Shown here: positions 34,193 through 43,015 of the stretch, one piece after another
Layout: every line of letters begins with the position of its first letter
Position numbering within the stretch: the first letter of the stretch is position 1
Assembly (NCBI GenBank): GCA_963204725.1
Contig: CAUJHH010000022.1
Coordinates: 1-59,757 of the forward strand
Source: Planctomycetota bacterium
Lineage (GTDB): Bacteria; Planctomycetota; Phycisphaerae; Phycisphaerales; UBA1924
Reading direction: 5' to 3'
Length of the DNA stretch: 59,757 nucleotides
The notes under the pieces: model-generated
Told to the model about the DNA's origin: nothing
The model's input: the letters and a program-made list of their open reading frames with translations, nothing else
The model's database searches: none
Position numbers and translations under genes: made by a program

Positions 34193-37192
34193 TCATTCCG
34201 CCGTGAACACATACGACCCCGATCCCACCTCCATCACCACTTCATCCCCTTCAATCCCCAGAACACGCACCCCCGACGCCCGTGCGAGCGACTCTCCGCT
34301 CTCTCGCACGTCGTCGGCGCCACCAGGCCCGAGGGGCACGCGCACCGTCGCAACCGTGTTCGCAGGCACTCGCACCTCCAGCGTCACCGTTCCGTCCTCG
34401 ACCCTCCACGCGCTCGCGAACTCGCCCCTGATCGAACGGAACGTCGCCCGCGCCCATGTGATCCCCGCGCGCTCCCCCTCGCGAATCGCCGGCGCGATCA
34501 CAACACGCCGGTATCCCGGCGCGCCGGGCTCCGCCGCGATCCCTGCCAGTCGCTCGAACATCCATCGGCCGCATGAGCCGAGCGAGTAATGGTTGAATGA
34601 GTTCATCGAGATGTCCGGGTGCGGGCCGGTCTCGGGCGTCCACCCGTTCCATCGCTCCCAGATCGTCGTCGCGCCGTGCTTCACAGAGAAGAGCCACGAC
34701 GGGAACTCATCCTGCAGCAGCAGCCGATACGCCACATCATCCCGCCCCACGCTCGTCAGCGCGTGCAGCAGGTGGCTCACACCCACAAACCCCGTTGAAA
34801 GCCGCCACCCGCGCGCCTCGATGTCCGAGACCAGGTGCCCCGCCGCCCGCTCGCGCATCGGCTGATCCAGAAGATCAAACGCGAGCGCAATCACGTACCC
34901 GCTCTGGGTCCGGCCGTGGATCGTCCCGTCGCTCGCGACATACTCCGCGTTGAACGCGCGCCTGATATCGTCAAACAGCCTCTCGTGCCGCGCCGCCTCG
35001 TCATCGCGTCCGAGCACACGCAGCGCACGACTCACGATGTCCGCCGCGTGCGCGAAGTACGCCGTGCCGATCAGATCCTTGGGCGTGTCCGCTTCGATCG
35101 AGAGCCAGTCCCCGTAGTCGTTCCCTCTCGCCTTGTCCCGGATCAGCCCCGTGCTGTTCCGCTCGCACCACGCCACCCACGCCGCCATCGAATCGATCGA
35201 TCGCTCCAGCATCCGCCGATCGCCATACGCCTCATAGATCGCCCACGGCACGATCACGCCCGCATCCCCCCACGCCGGCGTTCCATAGTTGAGCCCCTTC
35301 ATCGCGGGCGCGACATCGGAGTGTGCGCCGTCGTCGCGCTGCGCATCAATGACATCGACCATCCACTTGGTCATGAACCCGCCGACATCCGCGTTCATCG
35401 CCGCCGTCGGCAGGAAGACCTGTGCATCGGCCATCCACCCCATCCGCTCGTCGCGCTGCGGACAATCCGTCGGGATGTCGAGGTAGTTCCCCCGCATCCC
35501 CCACACGATGTTCCGCTGCAACTGGTTCACGCGCTCGTCCGAGCACTCGAACGCGCCCGCCTCCGGCATGTCGGACGACAGCACAACACCCGTCACCGTC
35601 CCCGCATCCGGCTTCCCCGCCAGCCCCGTGATCTCGACATACCGAAAGCCGTGGAACGTGAAGCGCGGCTGCCACGTCTCCCCTCCGTCGCGCCCGGCGC
35701 ACACATACCGATCCGTTGAGTCCGCCGCACGCAGATTCGCCGTGTACAGCGTTCCATCCGGATTCAACATCTCTCCGTGCCGGATCGTCAGGCGTGTCCC
35801 GCGGGCCTGCTCGACCCGCAGACGCACCACACCGACCATGTTCTGCCCGAGATCAAACGTCCACCGCCCCGGCGCGGGCTCCGTCACCGCGATCGTCACC
35901 AGCTCCTCGACCACGCGGATCGGCTCCGAGATCTGCGGCTGCAGCGTCCGCGATTCCTCGCGCACCGCGACAGGCGACCACGCCGAGTCATCGAACCCGG
36001 GCGCATCCCATCCCGCGATCTCCCGCCTCGCATCGTGAGTCTCGCCCTTCAGGATGTCCGCCATCCCCAGCGGGCCCGCGTGTCGCACCCACCGCTCGTT
36101 TGTCACCACATGCTGCGTGCGCCCGTCGGCGTACTCGATCTCCAGCTGCGCCAGCAGCGCGGGCGACTCGCCATAGAAACGGAACGCGCCGAAGAGCCCC
36201 GCGTGCCCCGCGAACCAGCCGGGCGCGACCTCCGCCCCGATCACGTTCGCGCCGCGCGCGAGCGACTCCGTCACGTCGAACGCCTGATACCGCACCCGCT
36301 TCCGATAGTCCGTCCACCCCGGCGCAAGGTGGGCATCCCCGACCCGCGCCCCATTGACTCGCACCTCGTAGGTCCCGAGCGCCGTGACATACAGCCGCGC
36401 CCGCGCCACGTGTCCATCGACCTCGAACTCGCGCCTCAGATAAGGGATCCGAGCCCCCGGCAACACGACCCGCGCATTCTCAGCGATCTCTACGCTCGTT
36501 TCTTCGCCATCGCACACATAGACCACATGCAGCGATTTCCTGATGTCGCGTGCAGGATCACCCCCGAGCGACTCGTTGCTCGCGACAAAGCCGGGACCCA
36601 GCCGCGCGTACCCCGCGCGCACCGCCTCGGTCACATCGCGCTCCACGCGCGGCACACCCACACGGTCGATCGTGTGATACACCGCGCTCGAGATCCGGAC
36701 CTCCGCCTCGTCGGCACCCGCCTCGATCCACTCCGCCTTCCAGTCCGTCGGCGCGAGAAGACCCATGGCAAAGCATGCAGGTTCGCTCCACGCGCCCTCG
36801 CCTCCATCCCCGTCCCAACTCTTCACCTTCCACCAGCACCGCTGACGCGATGCCAGCGCCCTCCCTCCATACTCCACGTGGACCGTTTCGTCCGACTCCA
36901 CCCTTCCGCTATCCCACAGATCCCCCTCGTCCCGCGCCAACCCCTCCGCGCTCGACGCCACAAGCACGCGATACGCCGTCTGCTTCTGCGCCCGCCCGTC
37001 GGACTCGACGATCCAGCTCAGCCGAGGCCTCTCTTCCGCCACCGCCAGAGGTTCGACGAGATACTCACACCGCAGAAAGCCCGCCGAGAGCCCGGCCCCG
37101 CTTCCCCCGTCGCCCCTCGCCCACCCGCCCGTCACACTCCCCGAGAGCACCATGCCGGCCATCATCGCCCCGAACCATCGCCCTGCTCGCAT
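34193..37192 (-). CDS. alpha-L-rhamnosidase, GH78 family, exported
   Basis: ATG 37192 is chosen because GGAG lies 8 bases upstream and a signal follows (MRAGRWFGAMMAGMVLSGSVTGG). The 999-residue protein has the GH78 layout: N-terminal Ig-like/Fn3-like domain (LRCEYLVEPLAVAEERPRLSW), Bac_rhamnosid_N (APGWTDYRKRVRY...), a concanavalin-like domain, then an (alpha/alpha)6 barrel. In the barrel PTDCPQRDERMGWMADAQ contains the expected acid Glu (DER) and TIWERWNGW the second catalytic Glu. It would cut terminal rhamnose from plant or algal glycans or from glycosides. It has no dockerin-like tag although it adjoins the tagged island. It is divergent from rsmD. Confidence 0.93.
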   Translation of the reverse strand: MRAGRWFGAMMAGMVLSGSVTGGWARGDGGSGAGLSAGFLRCEYLVEPLAVAEERPRLSWIVESDGRAQKQTAYRVLVASSAEGLARDEGDLWDSGRVESDETVHVEYGGRALASRQRCWWKVKSWDGDGGEGAWSEPACFAMGLLAPTDWKAEWIEAGADEAEVRISSAVYHTIDRVGVPRVERDVTEAVRAGYARLGPGFVASNESLGGDPARDIRKSLHVVYVCDGEETSVEIAENARVVLPGARIPYLRREFEVDGHVARARLYVTALGTYEVRVNGARVGDAHLAPGWTDYRKRVRYQAFDVTESLARGANVIGAEVAPGWFAGHAGLFGAFRFYGESPALLAQLEIEYADGRTQHVVTNERWVRHAGPLGMADILKGETHDARREIAGWDAPGFDDSAWSPVAVREESRTLQPQISEPIRVVEELVTIAVTEPAPGRWTFDLGQNMVGVVRLRVEQARGTRLTIRHGEMLNPDGTLYTANLRAADSTDRYVCAGRDGGETWQPRFTFHGFRYVEITGLAGKPDAGTVTGVVLSSDMPEAGAFECSDERVNQLQRNIVWGMRGNYLDIPTDCPQRDERMGWMADAQVFLPTAAMNADVGGFMTKWMVDVIDAQRDDGAHSDVAPAMKGLNYGTPAWGDAGVIVPWAIYEAYGDRRMLERSIDSMAAWVAWCERNSTGLIRDKARGNDYGDWLSIEADTPKDLIGTAYFAHAADIVSRALRVLGRDDEAARHERLFDDIRRAFNAEYVASDGTIHGRTQSGYVIALAFDLLDQPMRERAAGHLVSDIEARGWRLSTGFVGVSHLLHALTSVGRDDVAYRLLLQDEFPSWLFSVKHGATTIWERWNGWTPETGPHPDISMNSFNHYSLGSCGRWMFERLAGIAAEPGAPGYRRVVIAPAIREGERAGITWARATFRSIRGEFASAWRVEDGTVTLEVRVPANTVATVRVPLGPGGADDVRESGESLARASGVRVLGIEGDEVVMEVGSGSYVFTAE

Positions 37193-37291
37193 CGCATCAT
37201 CTCCGATCATCGCCTGGTCCACACCGCCCTCGCGCGCCGCAGTCTAACCGACCGCCCCCTCCCCGCACGCCGCCTCCACCTACCCTTCTCC

Positions 37292-38140
37292 ATGCGCATC
37301 ATCGCCGGCGAGTTCCGCTCCAGAAAGCTCCAGTCGCCACCCGAGAACGCCGAGACCCGCCCCATCCCCGATCGCGTGAAGGAGTCGCTCTTCAATCTCC
37401 TCCGCGGCCACTTCGAAGACGCCCACATCCTCGACGCCTTCGCCGGCACCGGCTCCATCGGCCTCGAGGCCCTCTCCCGCGGCGCCGCCTTCTGCACCTT
37501 CATCGAGCGCGACCGCGCCGTCGCCAAGGTTCTGGAAGCCAACATCAAGGCGCTCGGCTGCGAAGATCGCAGCCAGATCGTTGTCGGCGACGCGCTCGGC
37601 GCCGCCTCCCTCGCCCGCCTCCACGAACGGATCCACGTCGCCTTCTTCGATCCCCCCTACGCCGTTGTCACCAACGACCTCGGCTGGCGACGCACGCGCG
37701 ACCAGTTCTCCCGTGTCCTCGCACAACTCGACGAGGGCGGCTTCCTCGTCCATCGCACGCCATGGCCCTTCGTCCAGACGCCCGATCCGGCGCACGCGCC
37801 CGAGCCGGAGAGCCCAGAGCCCACCCGCCGCGGCCGCGCTCGAGACTTCGATCACGACTCGGACCAGTCCGACCACGGCGACCTCGATCAACGCGTCCGC
37901 CGGCACAAGCGATCGCGCAAAGCCGAGGCGCCCCCCGAGATGCCCCCGATCGAGCTCTCGCTCGATCTCTCCGATCCCGAAGCCGATGCCGCGCTCGACG
38001 CGTTCGAGGCGTCGCTCGCGGACATCACCCAGCCCGAACCCAGCCCCGAGATCGATCTCGCGCTCCCCGGCGCGATCGGCCCCGAGTCCCATCCCTACGG
38101 CACCACCTGCATCCACCTCTACCAGGCCGCGCCGCGCTGA
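37292..38140 (+). CDS. rsmD: 16S rRNA (guanine(966)-N2)-methyltransferase with charged insertion
   Basis: The protein begins MRIIAGEFRSRKL and shows the RsmD signatures RPIPDRVKESLFN, DAFAGTGSIGLEALSRGA (SAM binding) and DPPY (FFDPPY) for base flipping and methyl transfer to G966 in 16S rRNA. At 282 residues it is about 100 longer than the usual RsmD. The extra sequence is a low-complexity, Asp/Glu/Pro- and Arg-rich block at about 165-260, inserted before the last beta strand (GTTCIHLYQ). The start at ATG 37292 matches the family N-terminus exactly. It is followed 39 bases later by a phosphohexomutase gene. Confidence 0.92.
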   Translation: MRIIAGEFRSRKLQSPPENAETRPIPDRVKESLFNLLRGHFEDAHILDAFAGTGSIGLEALSRGAAFCTFIERDRAVAKVLEANIKALGCEDRSQIVVGDALGAASLARLHERIHVAFFDPPYAVVTNDLGWRRTRDQFSRVLAQLDEGGFLVHRTPWPFVQTPDPAHAPEPESPEPTRRGRARDFDHDSDQSDHGDLDQRVRRHKRSRKAEAPPEMPPIELSLDLSDPEADAALDAFEASLADITQPEPSPEIDLALPGAIGPESHPYGTTCIHLYQAAPR

Positions 38141-38179
38141 CACCCCGGCCCGCCCTCATTCCCCTATCCTGTTCATCCC

Positions 38180-39646
38180 ATGAAGCACCCCACGCCCGAC
38201 GCGCCACTCATGCTCGGCGTCAGCGGCTGCCGCGGCATCGTCGGCGCCTCGCTCACCCACGACGTCGCCACACGCTACGCCGGTGCCTTCGCCGGATGGC
38301 TCCGCGAGTCCCTTCCCGCATCGCAGGCCGCATCCCGCCGCCCGAGAGTCATCCTCGCCCGTGATGGCCGCGCAGGCTGCCAGATGATCCACGCCGCCGC
38401 CCTCGCCGGCCTCACCTCCTGCGGCTGCGACGTCATCGACCTCGGTGTCTCCATGACCCCCACGGCCGGCGTCGCCACCGACGCCCGGAACACGGACGCG
38501 GCGCTGATCCTCACCGCCAGCCACAACCCGCAGCAGTGGAACGGGCTCAAGTGCCTCGTTCGCTCCACCACACTCACCGATCCGGTCGCGGTCGACGCGT
38601 GCGCCCCCGATGCCGCCACCGCCGCGCAGATCGTCGAACGCTTCCAGAAGAACACGCCCGCCCTCGACGCCGTCCCCTGGGATCGGCTCGGCACCATCGC
38701 GCTCGATCAGACCGCGACCGATGCCCACGTTGACACCGTCATCCGTGCACTCGACGAGATCGACCTCGCGGTCCCCACCAAGGACCGTCACTACCGCGTC
38801 GTCGTCGATTCGGTCAACGGATCCGGCGCGCCCGGCGCGCTCGCCCTCCTCGAACGCCTCGGCTGCTCGGAGATCGTCCAGATCCACGGCGAGCCCAGCG
38901 GCATCTTCCCGCACACGCCCGAGCCCACGCGCGAGAACCTCACCGGCCTCGCAGCCGCCACGCCCGAGCACCACGGCGTCGCCGGCTTCGCACAAGATCC
39001 CGACGCCGACCGTCTCGCCATCATCGATGCCGACGGAACCTACATCGGCGAGGAGTACACGCTCGTGCTCGGTGCGCTCGCGATTCTCGGTTCCATGGGC
39101 GAGCGCGGGAAGGGCGCGACCATCTGCGTCAATCTCTCCACCAGCCGCATGATCGACGACGTCGCCGCCAGATTCGGCGCACGCGTCATCCGTGCCGCAG
39201 TGGGGGAGGCAAACGTCGTCGCCGCCATGAAGCAGCACGGCGCGATCATGGGTGGCGAGGGCAACGGCGGTGTCATCTGGCCCCGCGTCACCTTCGTCCG
39301 CGACTCGCTCTCGGCCATGGCGCTGACCCTCGGCCTCCTCGCGCGCGAGGACCGGCCGCTCTCGGCCATCATCGCCGAGATGCCCCGTTACTCGATCGAG
39401 AAGCGAAAGGTCGATCTCGCATCCAAAGCCGAAGCGCAGCCCGCAATCGAGAAGATCGCTCGCGCCCACGCATCCGCCACCGTCGATCTTCAGGACGGCG
39501 TCCGCATCGACTGGGCCGACAGGCGCGCCTGGCTCCACGTCCGCGCCAGCAACACCGAGCCCATCATGCGCCTGATCGCCGAAGCCCCGACCGAGGCAGA
39601 GGCCCGCACCATCCTCGACGATGCCGCTCGCGTCATCGCGGGGTGA
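38180..39646 (+). CDS. phosphohexomutase (phosphoglucosamine/phosphomannomutase type)
   Basis: The 488-residue enzyme has all four alpha-D-phosphohexomutase signatures: phosphoserine Ser114 in LTASHNPQQWNG, the metal loop DPDADR (AQDPDADRLAIID), the sugar loop GGEGNGGVIW and the phosphate-binding RASNTEPIMR near the C-terminus. The N-terminal VSGCRGIVG also fits. These enzymes move phosphate between C1 and C6 of glucose, mannose or glucosamine for envelope polymers. GlmM (glucosamine) is the most probable activity because of the GEGNGG loop, but ManB-like activity cannot be excluded. It starts at ATG 38180 and may share a transcript with rsmD. Confidence 0.85.
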   Translation: MKHPTPDAPLMLGVSGCRGIVGASLTHDVATRYAGAFAGWLRESLPASQAASRRPRVILARDGRAGCQMIHAAALAGLTSCGCDVIDLGVSMTPTAGVATDARNTDAALILTASHNPQQWNGLKCLVRSTTLTDPVAVDACAPDAATAAQIVERFQKNTPALDAVPWDRLGTIALDQTATDAHVDTVIRALDEIDLAVPTKDRHYRVVVDSVNGSGAPGALALLERLGCSEIVQIHGEPSGIFPHTPEPTRENLTGLAAATPEHHGVAGFAQDPDADRLAIIDADGTYIGEEYTLVLGALAILGSMGERGKGATICVNLSTSRMIDDVAARFGARVIRAAVGEANVVAAMKQHGAIMGGEGNGGVIWPRVTFVRDSLSAMALTLGLLAREDRPLSAIIAEMPRYSIEKRKVDLASKAEAQPAIEKIARAHASATVDLQDGVRIDWADRRAWLHVRASNTEPIMRLIAEAPTEAEARTILDDAARVIAG

Positions 39647-39725
39647 GCTCTCGCGTTCGCAGTTCGAAAAGCAACAACGCCGACCCTATCGAGCCGGCGT
39701 CTCGTCGCTTCGTGTTCCGTAACAA

Positions 39726-39799
<74 letters not shown>

Positions 39800-39926
39800 G
39801 TCCTGCAAGGACTTGCAGCGGCTGCCGCAGGCCCTTCTCCCCGCCGCTCTCGCGACAGGGCCGAAAGTATACCCCTTGCCCCCGATGCCTTCCCGTCTCT
39901 CGCCACTCCCTCGCCGTCGGGCCGCC

Positions 39927-40478
39927 TCAGCCCCCGCGCTCCCCATCCCCCTCTTCCAGCGCCACCATCTCGATCTTGACCCGTGAGACGCGCTGACCCG
40001 TCGCAGAGCGCAGCGCGACCTCGCCGCCTCCGCGCAGCCACATCGACAACTGGTACATCGCCGCCGCGTTGTCGGTCGCCACCGTCAACACCCGACGCGA
40101 CACGCCCCGAGGCCAGCACCGCTCACGAAGCTCAGGAGGCACAACCGTCTCCCACTGCTCATCCAGGCCGCCGAGTGCGGCCTTCACATGCCGCAACCGA
40201 GCAACTTCGGGCGTCATGATCTCCTGGACCTCCCGCTTTGGCTCGGCCCTCGTGCGGATCCGGCGCAGGTTCTCGATCGCTCGCACCACCGGATCCAGCG
40301 ACACCGGCGGGGGCATCCCCTCGGCCCCGCGCCCCCTGCCTCCGGTGCGCCCCCGTCCCCCCGATCCTCCGCTTCCGCCCGCCCGCGGCGCAGCATCCCC
40401 AGGGAGGGCCCTCCCGCCGGCCTTCGATGCTCGCTTTGCCCCCTTCTTCGCCACGCGACCTCCAATCCCCACCTTCAT
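39927..40478 (-). CDS. DciA-like (DUF721) protein
   Basis: From ATG 40478 the product is 183 residues; a GTG at 40457 with GGAGG upstream is an alternative start. Residues 10-60 are low complexity, rich in Gly, Arg and Lys. The C-terminal half resembles DUF721/DciA: LRHVKAALGGLDEQWETVVPPELRERCWPRGVSRRVLTVATDNAAAMYQLSMWL. DciA proteins load the replicative helicase in many bacteria that lack DnaC. The match is by eye from this pattern (W...VG-type segment, then LTV.....W/Y.L) and so is moderate. It is divergent from an ABC ATPase gene. Confidence 0.65.
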   Translation of the reverse strand: MKVGIGGRVAKKGAKRASKAGGRALPGDAAPRAGGSGGSGGRGRTGGRGRGAEGMPPPVSLDPVVRAIENLRRIRTRAEPKREVQEIMTPEVARLRHVKAALGGLDEQWETVVPPELRERCWPRGVSRRVLTVATDNAAAMYQLSMWLRGGGEVALRSATGQRVSRVKIEMVALEEGDGERGG

Positions 40479-40550
40479 AGGCGACCACCAACACATCCAC
40501 CCCTCGATCGACTATTCTTCGCCTCCAAACCTATCCCCTTCCCGCTGCCC

Positions 40551-41693
40551 ATGGCCACGTCCCCCATGCCCACCGCGATCTCCATTCGGAGTCTCCACAA
40601 GACCTTCGGCACCGGCAAGGCCGCCACCGCCGCCGTCGATGGCATCAACATCGAGATCGCCCCGGGCGAGCTCTTCTTCCTCCTCGGGCCGTCCGGCTGC
40701 GGCAAGACCACCCTCCTCCGGATGATCGCCGGGTTTATCGATCCCACCGGCGGCACGATCCTCTTCAACGACAAAAACGTCACCCATGCCCCGCCCAACA
40801 CCCGCAACACGGGCATGGTCTTCCAGTCCTACGCCCTCTGGCCCCACATGAGCGTCGAGCAGAACGTCGCCTTCGGACTTGGCGTGCGCAAGGTCCCCCG
40901 CGCCGAACGCAAGCGCCGCGCACTCGAAGCCCTCAACGCCGTTCAAATGGGCCAGTACGCCCGCCGCAAACCCAACCAGCTCTCCGGCGGTCAGCAGCAG
41001 CGAGTCGCCCTCGCCCGCGCCCTGGTCATCCGCCCAGACGTCCTCCTCCTCGACGAACCTCTGTCGAACCTCGACGCCAAACTCAGGAACGACCTCCGCA
41101 CCGAGATCCGCCGCACCTGCAAGACCTACGGCTCCGACAACGGGCAGCCCGGCGGCATCACCACGATCTACGTGACGCACGACCAGAAAGAAGCCCTCTC
41201 GATGGCGGACCGCATCGCCGTCATGCGCGCCGGCAAGATCGTCCAACTCGGGTCGCCGACCGACCTCTACCGCCGCCCCCGCACACGCTTCGTCGCCGAG
41301 TTTCTCGGCCAGACCAACATCATCCCGGCCACCGTCGCCGGGCGTGAGGGCAACTCGCTCACCGTCACCACATCCTCTGGACCGGTCCGAGCCGAGATGC
41401 CCCCGGAATCGACCATGCCCGAGCCCACTCCTGGCGCCGCCGTCTTGCTCTCGATTCGGCCCGAGTCGCTCCGCCCCGCTCCCAGGGATGCCCCGAGTCC
41501 AATCCGGGGAACCCTGGCCGAGACGACTTATCTCGGCGAACTCCTGCACCGCACCATCGAACTTCCCGACAAGACCCGCGTCACCATCGCAGAACTGAAT
41601 CCCAGCCCCGAAGCGCTCGCGCAGCCCCTGGGATCCCCGGTCGCATTGGTCGCGGATCCGACGGACGTCGTCGTGATTCCCACGAACGAATAG
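40551..41693 (+). CDS. ABC transporter ATP-binding protein (Fe3+/polyamine type) with TOBE domain
   Basis: The 380-residue ATPase has Walker A GPSGCGKTT, Q-loop VFQSYALWPHMS, signature LSGGQQQR, Walker B VLLLDEP and switch His in YVTHDQ. The C-terminal ~110 residues (IPATVAGREG...TYLGELLHRTIELPD) are a TOBE-like domain, as in PotA, FbpC and MalK. This type energises importers with two permeases, for iron(III), polyamines, sulfate or sugars. No permease or binding protein is adjacent, so the substrate is unknown. Start ATG 40551 is chosen; ATG 40566 is possible. Confidence 0.85.
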   Translation: MATSPMPTAISIRSLHKTFGTGKAATAAVDGINIEIAPGELFFLLGPSGCGKTTLLRMIAGFIDPTGGTILFNDKNVTHAPPNTRNTGMVFQSYALWPHMSVEQNVAFGLGVRKVPRAERKRRALEALNAVQMGQYARRKPNQLSGGQQQRVALARALVIRPDVLLLDEPLSNLDAKLRNDLRTEIRRTCKTYGSDNGQPGGITTIYVTHDQKEALSMADRIAVMRAGKIVQLGSPTDLYRRPRTRFVAEFLGQTNIIPATVAGREGNSLTVTTSSGPVRAEMPPESTMPEPTPGAAVLLSIRPESLRPAPRDAPSPIRGTLAETTYLGELLHRTIELPDKTRVTIAELNPSPEALAQPLGSPVALVADPTDVVVIPTNE

Positions 41694-41862
41694 TCTTCTA
41701 AAGCATTGTGGAGCAGCATATTACGACGGCGAAGCCCGGTTTCCATTGGCAGGGGTCTATGCCCCAATCTGAGGCCGGGCGCCCGAAGGCAAGGAGAACA
41801 GGAAACCTGCCCACCGGTTGTCCCGAATAGGAGCCGCCATCGGGTCGTTGACCCCATCGGCA

Positions 41863-41891
41863 TTGACCGGAGCCGGCGTATTCGCTACAAC
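41863..41891 (+). promoter_or_regulatory. sigma-70-like promoter of the small lipoprotein gene
   Basis: TTGACC (41863-41868) and TACAAC (41886-41891) are separated by 17 bases, and the ATG follows about 50 bases later at 41944. The -35 box matches 5 of 6 consensus bases and the -10 box 4 of 6. Confidence 0.5.
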
Positions 41892-41943
41892 CTTCCTCCC
41901 GGTACTGCCGGTTTGTGAGTTCCAGCCCTCGAAGGAGCCGTCG

Positions 41944-42216
41944 ATGTCCCGCAACGCTCGCCTGTTTCTCGCCACCGCGCTCATTGTCGGCGCCGCAATC
42001 GCCACCGGTTGCTCCTCGTCGAAGGACAAGCGGGTCGGCGGGCTTCGCAACAACCTGACACCGGGCATGAGCACGCTCTACCAGCGCCATGACGATGTCG
42101 ACAACTCGCTCGCGCTCTACTTCAACGAGATGGATCGCATGTTCTGGGAGGACATGGGCCGCGCGTTCTACACCGACCGCCCCTCGCGTATGACTCCCGA
42201 GCCGATTCCCCGCTGA
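41944..42216 (+). CDS. small lipoprotein, unknown function
   Basis: ATG 41944 has AAGGAG 7 bases upstream. The 90-residue protein has a lipoprotein signal (LFLATALIVGAAIATGC) with the lipobox Cys about residue 23, followed by SSSKDKRVGG. The mature part is short and charged, with MSTLYQRHDDVDNSLALYFNEMDRMFWEDMGRAFY. I do not recognise a family; similar small lipoproteins with a conserved hydrophilic core are common in planctomycetes. It is preceded by a recognisable promoter, so it is probably its own transcription unit. Confidence 0.8.
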   Translation: MSRNARLFLATALIVGAAIATGCSSSKDKRVGGLRNNLTPGMSTLYQRHDDVDNSLALYFNEMDRMFWEDMGRAFYTDRPSRMTPEPIPR

Positions 42217-42246
42217 GCAGGCTTAAGCACATCCGAATCCGAACCG

Positions 42247-42270
42247 GCACGGGCGAGCAATCGCCCGTGC
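42247..42270 (+). terminator. 10-bp hairpin after the lipoprotein gene
   Basis: GCACGGGCGA (42247-42256) pairs perfectly with TCGCCCGTGC (42261-42270) around a GCAA tetraloop. A GNRA loop makes a stable hairpin; a T-run is absent. Confidence 0.55.
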
Positions 42271-42323
42271 TATCGTGAACCGAACAACCAGCATCCAGCT
42301 TTCGCGCCCCGCGCGCCAAAAGG

Positions 42324-42353
42324 GCGCGGGCGAGCCCAGAGGCTCGCCCGCGC
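42324..42353 (-). terminator. 13-bp hairpin after the HARE-HTH-like gene
   Basis: GCGCGGGCGAGCC (42324-42336) pairs with GGCTCGCCCGCGC (42341-42353) around CAGA. On the minus strand a short TTTT follows, which fits a terminator for the gene ending at 42389. Confidence 0.6.
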
Positions 42354-42388
42354 ACACATGTCATGTGCATCACTCGCAGCGCACCGAC

Positions 42389-42823
42389 TCAGCCGGCGTA
42401 CTGACCCCGCGAGATCTTCTTGAAGAGCTTGGGGTGCTTGATGAGCGTCTGATTGACAATCGTGCGGAAGTTGGCCGCAGATGTTTTGTAGCCGTTCTTC
42501 TGCACCGCCGCGGTCACCTCGGTCACGCCCATGGTCTTGCCCTTGAGCGTTTTCTGCAGCGCCTCAACCAGATTCATGTCATTCTTCGGGCGCTTGCGCC
42601 CGAGATTGACGCCCGGACCGCCGAACCGTAGCCGGCGCTGGCCAGATATGGAGCCACCCGCCCCGATGATCTGACGCTCGATCTCCTCAACCTTCTGCAT
42701 CGCCTTGGCGTGCTGCTTCTGGAGCTTGGAGAGCGACCGTCCGCGCCGAGCGATCTCGGCCTGGAGATCGTCAACGGAAAGCCTTGAGAGTCCACGTGTT
42801 CCTGTAGACGCACGTCTAGCCAT
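42389..42823 (-). CDS. coiled-coil and HARE-HTH-like winged-helix protein
   Basis: ATG 42823 is preferred, with GTGAGG upstream. The 144-residue protein begins with a basic segment (MARRASTGTRG), then a coiled coil at about 15-52 (VDDLQAEIARRGRSLSKLQKQ...AMQKVEEIERQI). The C-terminal ~65 residues (NLVEALQKTLKGKTMGVTEV, then VNQTLIKHPKLFKKISRGQYAG) resemble the HARE-HTH/ASXL winged helix, a DNA-linked domain found in chromatin proteins and restriction systems. It may be a nucleoid or regulatory protein. The family match is made by eye only. Confidence 0.7.
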   Translation of the reverse strand: MARRASTGTRGLSRLSVDDLQAEIARRGRSLSKLQKQHAKAMQKVEEIERQIIGAGGSISGQRRLRFGGPGVNLGRKRPKNDMNLVEALQKTLKGKTMGVTEVTAAVQKNGYKTSAANFRTIVNQTLIKHPKLFKKISRGQYAG

Positions 42824-43015
42824 AACTTCAAACCTCACAATGAATGAGCCCTGGTCATCACTTCGACAACACTCGCACTCGTGCAGCATCCGGCGCGTGG
42901 GTCATGAAACTTACACACGCCGACATGAAAGTTCAACGCCGAAGCGCAAGTTGCGAGCAAATACCGTGCCGCGCGATATGCCGAAAAACCCGGAGATTCT
43001 CGCGATCGATCGTGA

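Noticed and set aside
35777..37291. Long plus-strand frame joined to rsmD
   Set aside because: It is antisense to the rhamnosidase and has no domain. RsmD's own N-terminus begins at 37292.
39675..39710. Possible hairpin after the phosphohexomutase gene
   Set aside because: The stem is only about 6 bp with a long loop and no T-run.
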